A stretch of DNA of 64,000 nucleotides from Paraburkholderia adhaesiva (GTDB taxonomy: Bacteria; Pseudomonadota; Gammaproteobacteria; Burkholderiales; Burkholderiaceae), in the NCBI RefSeq assembly GCF_021390575.1, contig NZ_JAJEJQ010000001.1:2084501-2148500 (forward strand), in the 5' to 3' direction. A model generated the notes under the pieces. It was not told where the DNA came from. It was given only the letters and a program-made list of their open reading frames with translations, and made no database searches. The position numbers and the translations under genes were made by a program. Of this stretch, positions 34,778 to 41,199 are shown one piece after another (position 1 is the first letter of the stretch; every line of letters begins with the position of its first letter).

Positions 34778-35072
34778 GCGTGAGAGCTTCCTTGTCAGCG
34801 ACCCATTCAAGCAGTCGCAGTATCTTGTCCGCCGCCTTGACTCTGAGTCTCCCGCCAGGCCCTTGAGCTTCCAGATGTTCGGAAAAAAGCATGATGGACG
34901 AAACCGGGATCTTGAAAATCTCCGAATACTGCTTCAGTAGCTCAACGCTCGGCGCCTTCAGCCCTGACTCGATCTCGCTGAGGTAGGAGTTCGATATCCC
35001 TAGCCGCTTGGCAAGCTCGGTCTGCGATAACTGATGGAATGCGCGAATGAGCTTTAGCGCGCGATTCAACAT
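34767..35072 (-). CDS. XRE family HTH protein paired with the reverse transcriptase
   Basis: A 101-aa protein with a lambda-repressor-type HTH (residues 5-60: TELAKRLGISNSYLSEIESG, then EIFKIPVSSIM) and a 35-residue basic tail. It overlaps the RT gene, so the two act together. From memory of published retron classes, an HTH protein beside the RT is the pattern of type VI. It may repress its own promoter; a TTTCGC-AAATA-GCGAAA dyad lies upstream at 35524-35540. AAGGAG precedes the ATG. Confidence 0.85.
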   Translation of the reverse strand: MLNRALKLIRAFHQLSQTELAKRLGISNSYLSEIESGLKAPSVELLKQYSEIFKIPVSSIMLFSEHLEAQGPGGRLRVKAADKILRLLEWVADKEALTHGN

Positions 35073-35101
35073 GCCATAGCTCCTTCTAAAAATAGGGGGC
35101 G

Positions 35102-35245
35102 CTAGCTACGCCAGTGATCATAGACGCGCGCTGCCAAGTCAATCACCCGTAGGACTGCTACGGCGAACCGTAGCGTCTTCGGGTTGATCAGCGCGGACGC
35201 GATCCGACCAGCTAGCCCCCGCCGTTTGGAGGTCTTGATGCCCAT
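35102..35245 (-). CDS. 47-aa basic/hydrophobic peptide upstream of the XRE-RT pair
   Basis: ATG at 35245 follows a near-perfect AAGGAG at 7 bases spacing and opens a 47-codon frame ending TAG at 35102. The peptide has a basic start (MGIKTSKRRGLAGR) and a long amphipathic helix (NPKTLRFAVAVLRVIDLAAR) ending DHWRS. Third-position GC is high, as in coding DNA. It lies 29 bases before the XRE start and reads the same way. It could be a toxin-like or membrane-active partner of the RT unit. The same DNA can also fold as RNA (GCTACGG-TTCG-CCGTAGC), so a purely structural role is possible. Confidence 0.55.
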   Translation of the reverse strand: MGIKTSKRRGLAGRIASALINPKTLRFAVAVLRVIDLAARVYDHWRS

Positions 35246-35485
35246 GGATCGGCTCCTTCAGTTACGCCATCGCACCACGCAATGGCTCTCGCACGTAACT
35301 GAAACGGAACAAACGGCGGTACTACCCCCTACCCAAGAAGAGTGCACGCTGCTCGCAGGCGTGCACTCTCGCGCCACACGGGACACAGTACGACGTGCCG
35401 GACACATGCGCCGCGAAACAGCAGAACCTTTCGGCTCCACGACCCGTTGGGCCAAAACAGCAACGAGATTATTCCGAACCCTCAA
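35246..35485 (-). ncRNA. Candidate retron ncRNA (msr-msd) region
   Basis: A gene-poor stretch directly upstream of the peptide-XRE-RT unit with many hairpins on the minus strand: AGAGTGCACGC/GCGTGCACTCT (35339-35369, perfect 11-bp stem), TTCAGTTACG/CGTAACTGAA (35257-35303) with inner GCCAT/ATGGC, and a GAGCC-GAAA-GGTTC hairpin. A plausible promoter ends about 6 bases before 35485. Retron RTs are normally preceded by such an RNA, but I cannot fix the msr/msd boundaries, the a1/a2 arms or the branching G. Confidence 0.4.
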
Positions 35486-35490
35486 TCGCC

Positions 35491-35518
35491 AGCATAGCAC
35501 AGCCTTCGCATAGCGCAA
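35491..35518 (-). promoter_or_regulatory. Predicted promoter of the retron-like unit
   Basis: On the minus strand TTGCGC (complement of 35513-35518) and TATGCT (complement of 35491-35496) are 16 bases apart. Transcription would begin near 35484 and run through the hairpin region toward the peptide, XRE and RT genes. Confidence 0.4.
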
Positions 35519-35523
35519 CATAT

Positions 35524-35540
35524 TTTCGCAAATAGCGAAA
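35524..35540. promoter_or_regulatory. Possible XRE operator
   Basis: TTTCGC-AAATA-GCGAAA is a perfect dyad with 6-base arms, 5 bases upstream of the predicted -35 of the retron-like unit. Its place and symmetry suit an autoregulatory XRE repressor. Confidence 0.4.
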
Positions 35541-35585
35541 TTCAGGCTCGTAAGCGTAAGCACTAAGTTGTTTGTTTGGTAGATT

Positions 35586-35645
35586 CTTGACTGCCTCACC
35601 TCATCATGCCCCTATATAGGGGCATGATGAGGTGAGGCAGTCAAG
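35586..35645. repeat. 60-bp perfect palindrome, right of the defence array
   Basis: Two 30-base arms (each beginning CTTGACTGCCTCACCTCATC) are exact reverse complements with no spacer, centred on CTATATAG. The arm shares the CCTC-R-CCTCA and CCCC-(T)TAT pattern with the 54-bp palindrome at 16931-16984. It lies between divergent transcripts (retron-like unit leftward, abiE genes rightward), so it is not a simple terminator. Confidence 0.95.
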
Positions 35646-35749
35646 GGCTGCATAGATTTATGCAAATTTTTCTCGTGTATCGTGAAGATGGATGATTTTT
35701 GTATTCCGTCTTGTAGAAGATGTCGTCGAGTTAAGGTCCTGCATTCCTC

Positions 35750-35779
35750 TTGGAAAGAGCATAAATTTATCCGTATAAT
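35750..35779 (+). promoter_or_regulatory. Promoter of the AbiE pair
   Basis: TTGGAA at 35750-35755 and TATAAT at 35774-35779 are 18 bases apart. The predicted start of transcription is only 1-4 bases before the ATG at 35789, which implies a leaderless mRNA. Confidence 0.6.
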
Positions 35780-35788
35780 TCTCCTCAT

Positions 35789-36535
35789 ATGGGAACTTCG
35801 CCAAATTTTCTATTCAGAAAACTTCTGCCTGAGCTTCCGCGCGGCACTCCGCTCGGAACAGCCTGGCTGCTTGAGCATGGGCTAACGGCGAAGCAAACTG
35901 CCCGCCTGGCAGAGGACGGGTGGCTCACCCGTCTCGGGCATGGTGTGTATTTGCTGCCCGGCGACAAACTGGATCGCGATGCGTCTCTAGCCTGGCTCGC
36001 AAAAGATGTCCCTGGCTTGCATGTGGCGGCCAAGACCGCATTGGCATGGCGTGGCGTGCGGCATAACCTCCCGGCCCGTGAAACGCTGACGCTGTGGGGT
36101 AATCATCCTGCAAAGCTACCCATATGGTTTACAGCGGCGTTTCCGGCCCATTACCAGAGTACCCATATATTCGACGACGCAATGCCGCCGGATCTTGGCC
36201 TAGCTCCGCTACCTGCTGGTCGTAGCGATGTCCTTGTATCTACCACTGAACGTGCCATGCTCGAGCTCCTTAACGACGTGGGCAAGCGTCAGGGGCTGGA
36301 GGAGACGGGGCATCTCGTCGAAAGCATCCGTTCTCCACGCCTGCAGATCCTGGAAGAACTGTTTACCCACCTGAACCGCATCAAGGTCGTTCGCCTGGCC
36401 TGCCAGCTTGCAGACGAACTGGATCTGCCATGGAAGTCGCTGGCGTTGCATCACAGCGAGCGCCTAGGGGGCGGGCGGCGCTGGGTATCGGTTGGCAAAA
36501 GCGGTGAGCGCCTTAATTTAAAGCGTCCAACATGA
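35789..36535 (+). CDS. AbiEi family antitoxin/regulator
   Basis: A 248-aa protein of the AbiEi type, the antitoxin of type IV toxin-antitoxin systems. The N-terminal winged helix is seen in LLEHGLTAKQTARLAEDGWLTRLGHGVYLL (residues about 27-57), followed by the AbiEi C-terminal domain. AbiEi blocks toxicity without binding the toxin and represses its own operon. No ribosome site is seen at the ATG and the promoter lies right in front of it. Its end overlaps the toxin gene by 4 bases (ATGA). Confidence 0.8.
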   Translation: MGTSPNFLFRKLLPELPRGTPLGTAWLLEHGLTAKQTARLAEDGWLTRLGHGVYLLPGDKLDRDASLAWLAKDVPGLHVAAKTALAWRGVRHNLPARETLTLWGNHPAKLPIWFTAAFPAHYQSTHIFDDAMPPDLGLAPLPAGRSDVLVSTTERAMLELLNDVGKRQGLEETGHLVESIRSPRLQILEELFTHLNRIKVVRLACQLADELDLPWKSLALHHSERLGGGRRWVSVGKSGERLNLKRPT

Positions 36536-37452
36536 ACAACGAGTACATCAATACAGTGCAGCTTCTGCTGCTCGTCGCACCGGCAATTTTTGAGTCGCCG
36601 TGCTTTGCCATGAAGGGCGGCACGGCCCTCAATCTATTTGTGCAAAGCATGCCCAGACTGTCGGTCGATATCGATGTCGTTTTTGTGCCGTACCAACTGC
36701 CACGCGACGAGGCGCTACAGCGCATTGCGGATGAGCTGGCCGCCGCGAAGGCGAGACTGGAAGCGCTTGGCCTGCGGGCTGATCTGCGGAAGACCAAAGA
36801 CGGAAACGAAGCCAAGTTGTTCGTCTCAAACGGCGAGCACGAAGTTAAGATCGAGGTGAACTTTGTCTTCCGGGGTACGGCACTGCCACCGGTTCGTACG
36901 TCGCTGACTGAAGATGCTCAGAAGATGTTCGCGGCCAATATCGACGTGCCAATACTGGCAACCCCGGAGTTGTACGGTAGCAAGTTAGTCGCCGCGTTGG
37001 ATCGCCAGCATCCACGAGACCTGTTCGACGTTCAGTTGATGTTCGCGCGGTTCGGGTTGCCGCCTGAATTCCTCGACTGCTTTGTCATCTATTTGGCAGG
37101 CCATAACCGGCCCGCGCATGAGGTGCTGTTTCCCAACGAGCAGGACATTGACGCCGTGTTTGAAGCGGAGTTCGTCGGCATGACGAATGTGCCAGTGACG
37201 CTGGACGAGCTGAAGGCGACCAGAAAGAAACTGATGGCCGAATTGCCGAGAGCCTTGTCCGAGCAACAGCGGGGTTTCCTGTTGTCGTTGGTTCAGGCGA
37301 AGCCGGACTGGGACCTGCTGCCGTTCGGGCATGTCAGAGAGCTGCCAGCAATCCAGTGGAAATTGATGAATCTGGCCCGGTTGCAGAAGAACCGGGTGAA
37401 GTTCCAGCAGCAGCACGACGAACTGTTCGAGCGCCTCGCGCGCCTCGGCTGA
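36532..37452 (+). CDS. AbiEii/AbiGii family nucleotidyltransferase toxin
   Basis: A 306-aa toxin with the nucleotidyltransferase core: KGGTALNLF at residues 28-36 and RLSVDIDVVF at 42-51, whose Asp46 and Asp48 bind metal. AbiEii-type toxins transfer nucleotides to tRNA or other targets and cause growth arrest that limits phage. The start codon overlaps the antitoxin stop, as usual. It is the last gene of the element before the right attachment site. Confidence 0.85.
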   Translation: MNNEYINTVQLLLLVAPAIFESPCFAMKGGTALNLFVQSMPRLSVDIDVVFVPYQLPRDEALQRIADELAAAKARLEALGLRADLRKTKDGNEAKLFVSNGEHEVKIEVNFVFRGTALPPVRTSLTEDAQKMFAANIDVPILATPELYGSKLVAALDRQHPRDLFDVQLMFARFGLPPEFLDCFVIYLAGHNRPAHEVLFPNEQDIDAVFEAEFVGMTNVPVTLDELKATRKKLMAELPRALSEQQRGFLLSLVQAKPDWDLLPFGHVRELPAIQWKLMNLARLQKNRVKFQQQHDELFERLARLG

Positions 37453-37533
37453 TGGCCATGTGTCCGGCCAACGTCGCGTGGACTGGGCGGGCTCCGCCTG
37501 AATTCCGCCCGAGATGACAAATTCCCGAAAAAT

Positions 37534-37559
37534 GTTACCTGTTACCTACAGTGTTACCT
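37534..37559. promoter_or_regulatory. Probable integrase arm-type sites, right end
   Basis: GTTACCT occurs three times: 37534-37540, 37541-37547 and 37553-37559. The same heptamer is repeated twice at the left end beside the integrase gene. Confidence 0.6.
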
Positions 37560-37600
37560 AAACCGGAAAAATCCAAGGAAGCGGGCAAATCGATCTAAAA

Positions 37601-37636
37601 ACAAAAAACCCGCACAGCCTTACGCCATGCGGGTTT
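37601..37636 (-). terminator. Element-borne terminator for the tRNA-Pro gene
   Basis: AAACCCGCA pairs with TGCGGGTTT over a 13-base loop; on the minus strand it is followed by TTTTTTGTTTTT. It lies 16 bases past the tRNA 3' end and replaces the host terminator that integration displaced to 13086-13118. Confidence 0.82.
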
Positions 37637-37651
37637 CCGTTTTTTCATGCG

Positions 37652-37701
37652 TGGTCGGAGCGATAGGATTCGAACCTACGACCCTCTGATCCCAAATCAG
37701 A
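37652..37701 (-). repeat. attR: 50-bp core shared with attL
   Basis: Identical to 13127-13176. It forms the 3' 50 bases of the intact tRNA-Pro gene, so integration restored the tRNA. Confidence 0.95.
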
Positions 37702-37728
37702 TGCGCTACCAGGCTGCGCTACGCTCCG
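37652..37728 (-). tRNA. tRNA-Pro, anticodon TGG
   Basis: A 77-base tRNA: acceptor stem CGGAGCG/CGCTCCG, D-arm with GCGCAGCCTGGTAGCGC, anticodon loop TTTGGGA (anticodon TGG), T-arm with GGTTCGAATCC, and CCA encoded. Its 3' half is the integration site of the element. Confidence 0.97.
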
Positions 37729-37849
37729 ACGAATCAGTGATTATATTGGGTGACACCCACTTCCGTCAAATCGGGCCACCGCGCCTTGCTGCGAACAGCC
37801 CGCGCGTGCACCATGCGAGGACCCGCCGTCCCCATTGAAGGAGTCATAG

Positions 37850-38314
37850 ATGGACCTCATCCTCTGGCGCCACGCCGAAGCCGAAGAGATGGCCGCCAGC
37901 GACCTCGCCCGCCAGCTCACCACACGCGGCCGCAAGCAGGCGCAGAACGTCGCGAAATGGCTGCGCGCGCGCCTGCCCGATGACGCCCTCATCCTCGCAA
38001 GCCCGGCCACCCGTACGATCCAGACCGTCGAAACACTCACCGACCAGTACCGCGTCGTGCGCGAACTCGCCCCCAACGCGAGCGTCGACGACGTTCTCAA
38101 AGCCGCCGGCTGGCCCGGCGGCCTCGCACCGACGGTGGTAATTGTCGGCCACCAGCCCGTGCTCGGCGAAATCGCCGCGCAGCTCCTCTCGAGTGGCCAG
38201 GATCAGCGCAGTTGGGCGCTGAAGAAAGGCGCGCTGGTCTGGATCGCCAGCCGCGATCGCAACGGCAACGGACAGGCCGTACTCCACGCCGCGATCACAC
38301 CCGATCTCGCCTGA
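37850..38314 (+). CDS. sixA: Phosphohistidine phosphatase SixA-like
   Basis: A 154-aa histidine phosphatase. The catalytic RHG-type motif is WRHAEAE (Arg7, His8), and the second histidine is in VGHQP (about residue 104). SixA removes phosphate from HPt domains of sensor kinases or from the PTS-Ntr phosphocarrier. GAAGGAG precedes the ATG. First core gene on the right side of the element. Confidence 0.85.
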   Translation: MDLILWRHAEAEEMAASDLARQLTTRGRKQAQNVAKWLRARLPDDALILASPATRTIQTVETLTDQYRVVRELAPNASVDDVLKAAGWPGGLAPTVVIVGHQPVLGEIAAQLLSSGQDQRSWALKKGALVWIASRDRNGNGQAVLHAAITPDLA

Positions 38315-38492
38315 TACCTTCTGCTCCGGCGTGCGCCCGAACCACGCCCCTCTGGGGCGCCCATGTGCGCAACCTGGTCCTACGTACGCCTTACGTCGCG
38401 TCATCGAATCGTCATTGCGTTGCCATGGTGATGTAACGAGCCGTTACTACATTGGCCGGAAAAGTTTCATTACCATCCGACCAGGACGCACC

Positions 38493-39311
38493 ATGCGAGA
38501 TCTGCCGACGCACACCCTGCCGCTCGCCTCGACGTTGTTCGAGTCGAACCGGCGTCTGCCGCGCGCCGAAGAAACGATCACCGCGCAGCATCGCCTGCAG
38601 GTGACCTGGGCGCGCAGCGACGAAGAGCTGCGCGAAGCGCAGCGCCTGCGCCACCGTGTGTTCGCCGAAGAAATGGGCGCGCGCCTCTCCGGCCCCGCGG
38701 GCCTCGATGTCGACGCGTTCGACGGCTACTGCGATCACTTGCTCGTCCGCGACCTCGACACGCTCAAGGTCGTCGGTACCTATCGCGTGCTGCCGCCGCA
38801 CGAGGCACTGCGCATCGGCCGCCTCTACGCCGAGAGCGAATTCGACGTCTCGCGCCTCGCGCATCTGCGTCCGAAGATGGTCGAAGTGGGCCGTTCGTGT
38901 GTGCATCCCGATTTCCGCAGTGGCTCGGTGATCATGTCTCTGTGGGGTGGCCTCGGTTCGTACATGACGTACAACGGCTACGAAACGATGCTCGGCTGCG
39001 CGAGCGTGTCGATGGCCGACGGCGGCCACTACGCGGCGAACCTCTACGCATCGCTCGGCGCGAATGCGCTCACGGCGCCCGAATATCGTGCGTTCCCGCA
39101 CACGCCTCTGCCCGTCGAAGAACTGCGCACGGGCGCTAGCGCCGTGCCGCCGCCACTCGTCAAGGGCTATCTGCGTCTCGGCGCAAAGATTTGCGGCGCG
39201 CCCGCCTGGGACCCCGATTTCAATACCGCCGATTTCCTCACGCTGTTCCGCCTCTCCGAAATCAACGAGCGCTACGCGCGTCACTTCCTCGGCGACGCCG
39301 TCGCGCGTTAA
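38493..39311 (+). CDS. GNAT-type N-acyltransferase, OlsB-like
   Basis: A 272-aa acyltransferase of the OlsB type, which makes lyso-ornithine lipid from ornithine and an acyl-ACP at the membrane. Seen are LRHRVFAEEMGARL near residue 55, VVGTYRVLPP, and EVGRSCVHPDFRSG, all typical of the family. An AGGA site precedes the ATG at 38493; the upstream open extension is not family-like. No OlsA gene is adjacent. A strong terminator follows. Confidence 0.8.
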   Translation: MRDLPTHTLPLASTLFESNRRLPRAEETITAQHRLQVTWARSDEELREAQRLRHRVFAEEMGARLSGPAGLDVDAFDGYCDHLLVRDLDTLKVVGTYRVLPPHEALRIGRLYAESEFDVSRLAHLRPKMVEVGRSCVHPDFRSGSVIMSLWGGLGSYMTYNGYETMLGCASVSMADGGHYAANLYASLGANALTAPEYRAFPHTPLPVEELRTGASAVPPPLVKGYLRLGAKICGAPAWDPDFNTADFLTLFRLSEINERYARHFLGDAVAR

Positions 39312-39335
39312 GTCCCGCGACGAAGTACGTAAAAC

Positions 39336-39364
39336 AAAACGCCCGGCGAACAGCCGGGCGTTTT
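39336..39364. terminator. Bidirectional terminator
   Basis: AAAACGCCCGGC-GAACA-GCCGGGCGTTTT, then TGTTTTG. It lies between the convergent acyltransferase gene and ppx and could stop both. Confidence 0.9.
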
Positions 39365-39404
39365 GTTTTGAAGTTTTGAACTACCGAGGCAACTCCACCT
39401 TCAT

Positions 39405-40997
39405 TCAGTCATCCGAATAAACCACACGATACGGAATGCCGACTTTCCCCCACTCCGCCGCTTCCTGAATGAGGTTGTAGTCGGTGAGCGGATTGTTCTG
39501 GACCCACGCGTTGGGCAGGCGCACCTCGTAGCCGCTACCCTCGTGCGCGACCGAAATCTCGGGCAGGCCGATGTCGGCGCGGCGGCGGCTAAGCAGTCCC
39601 GCGAGGCGCAGGCAGAACAGTAGCGGCCATTCAACGTCGCGCGCCTGCGAGAGCTTCCCGAGTTTGCCCACGTGACCGAGCACGAGCGCGGCGAGCCGCG
39701 ACTGGTCGGTGCGCGAGAAACCCGGCATGTCGGCGTTGCTCGCGATATAGGCCGAATGCTTGTGATACGCGCTATGCGAGATCGAAAGCCCGATTTCATG
39801 CAGCGACGCCGCCCAGCCGAGGAACATGCGGTTTTCCTCGCGGCGTTCTTCGTCGCTCTCTTCCCCGGACGCGCAGAGCTGGTCGTAGAACCCCATGGCC
39901 AGCTCGCCGATCCGCCCTGCCTGCGCACGATCGACGCCGTAGCGGCGCATGAAGCCCTCGACGGTCACCGTGCGCATGTCCTCGTGCTGCGAACGCCCGA
40001 GCAGGTCGTACAGGACGCCGAGGCGCAGCGCGGCGTCGGTGGTGTCGGCATAGTCGACGCCCAGCTCGTCGAACACCGCGATCATGATCGCGAGGCCGCC
40101 CGCGAGCACCGGCACGCGGTCCGGCTTGAGCGCGATGAGCTTCAGGCGATTCACGTTCTCGGCCTTGATCAGGGCCCGCTTGAGCCGCTCGAGCCCGCCG
40201 CGCGTAATGCCGTGCGTGACGCCCGAATCGTTGAACCCGTTCGCCTCGACGAGCTCCGCAAGCGCGCGCGCCGTGCCCGACGAACCGATCACCTGCTCCC
40301 AGCCGGTTTTGCGGTAGTCGGAGGAAATAATCTGGATTTCGCGCGTGGCCGCGAGTTCGGCCTGGCGCATCGTGTACTCATCGACGTTGCCGGCGGGAAA
40401 GAACTGGCGGCTGTGGCTCACACAGCCGATATAGAGGCTTTCCATACGGATCGGCGTGTAGTGCGCGCCGATGATGAACTCCGTCGAGCCACCACCGATA
40501 TCGACGACGAGCCGCTTGCCAGCGCTCGCCGGCACCGAATGAGCCGCGCCCGCGTAAATGAGGCGCGCCTCTTCGCGGCCCGCGATGACTTCGATCGGAA
40601 AACCAAGCGAGGCTTCGGCCTCGCCGAGAAATTCGCGCGCATTCTTCGCGACACGCAGCGCGTTCGTCGCGACCGCGCGCACATGATCGGGATGGAAATC
40701 GCGAAGGCGTTCGCCGAATCGTTTGAGCGCGTCCCAGCCGCGCACCTGCGAAGCGCGGTCGAGCATTTTGTCTTTCGAAAGCCCTGCGGCGAGGCGTACC
40801 GGTTCGCGCAGCGCGTCAACCGGATAGATCTGGCTACCGGCTTCGGTTTCTTCGACCCGGCCAACGATAAGACGAAAGCTGTTCGAACCGAGATCGACGG
40901 CGGCAATCAGGTGCGGATTGGTGAGCATCGAGGGAGCAGGCTCCATGCGAGCGAGCGCTGCCATCCGGGCGGCGGCCGCGCTGTTGAAATGTGTCAT
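39405..40997 (-). CDS. ppx: Exopolyphosphatase
   Basis: A 530-aa Ppx/GppA phosphatase that releases phosphate from polyphosphate ends. The ASKHA motif AAVDLGSNSFRLIVG is near residues 32-46, and VDIGGGSTEF is the second phosphate loop. The C-terminal part carries an HD-like domain (AASLHEIGLSISHSAYHKH). I chose the start MTHFNS at 40997 because GGGAG lies 8 bases upstream; MLTNPH about 23 residues later is the alternative. It is divergent from ppk with a PHO-like box between. Confidence 0.92.
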   Translation of the reverse strand: MTHFNSAAAARMAALARMEPAPSMLTNPHLIAAVDLGSNSFRLIVGRVEETEAGSQIYPVDALREPVRLAAGLSKDKMLDRASQVRGWDALKRFGERLRDFHPDHVRAVATNALRVAKNAREFLGEAEASLGFPIEVIAGREEARLIYAGAAHSVPASAGKRLVVDIGGGSTEFIIGAHYTPIRMESLYIGCVSHSRQFFPAGNVDEYTMRQAELAATREIQIISSDYRKTGWEQVIGSSGTARALAELVEANGFNDSGVTHGITRGGLERLKRALIKAENVNRLKLIALKPDRVPVLAGGLAIMIAVFDELGVDYADTTDAALRLGVLYDLLGRSQHEDMRTVTVEGFMRRYGVDRAQAGRIGELAMGFYDQLCASGEESDEERREENRMFLGWAASLHEIGLSISHSAYHKHSAYIASNADMPGFSRTDQSRLAALVLGHVGKLGKLSQARDVEWPLLFCLRLAGLLSRRRADIGLPEISVAHEGSGYEVRLPNAWVQNNPLTDYNLIQEAAEWGKVGIPYRVVYSDD

Positions 40998-41118
40998 TTT
41001 AAGCGCTCCCGCTTTCACGATGTCGCTCCTCGCGCGCGTCACCTTGAACCACTGTGCATGATCGCCACGAGAGTTGTCGTTTTCGTGATAATGGAGCGTA
41101 GAATTAATGACACACCGA

Positions 41119-41137
41119 ATGTCACAATAATTTCATA
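41119..41137. promoter_or_regulatory. Possible PHO box between ppx and ppk
   Basis: ATGTCACAATAATTTCATA resembles the PhoB consensus of two CTGTCAT-like repeats 4 bases apart; the second repeat is weak. It lies 63 bases before the ppk start, and PhoB control of polyphosphate genes is expected. Confidence 0.5.
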
Positions 41138-41199
41138 CTACTGTGCGAATTTCCGAGCGTCCGTTCGAAATACATCCTGACATTCAGTTTTCATCACCG

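Larger units (their letters stand above)
13127..37701. mobile_element. 24.5-kb integrative element in tRNA-Pro carrying phage-defence genes
   Basis: The element is bounded by perfect 50-bp direct repeats of the tRNA-Pro 3' end and has a tyrosine integrase gene just inside the left repeat. Behind it come an AlpA-like regulator and a RepA-like ATPase, then about 10 small unknown genes, a retron-like unit, a SNF2/AIPR/type III restriction operon and an AbiE pair. No relaxase, type IV secretion genes, capsid or portal genes are seen, so it is an integrative mobilisable element or satellite-like genomic island rather than a full conjugative element or prophage. Base composition is lower in GC than both flanks. 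Confidence 0.93.

Noticed and set aside
35184-35513. 109-codon plus-strand frame near the retron-like unit
   Set aside because: Covers the hairpins and the 47-aa gene, has no ribosome site and no family features.
35258-35599. 113-codon minus-strand frame upstream of the 47-aa peptide
   Set aside because: It runs through half of the 60-bp palindrome and all hairpins, with odd composition (many Arg, Val, Cys) and no ribosome site.
13344-37452. CRISPR array or prophage structural genes in the element
   Set aside because: No regularly spaced repeats, cas genes, capsid, portal, tail or terminase genes were found.
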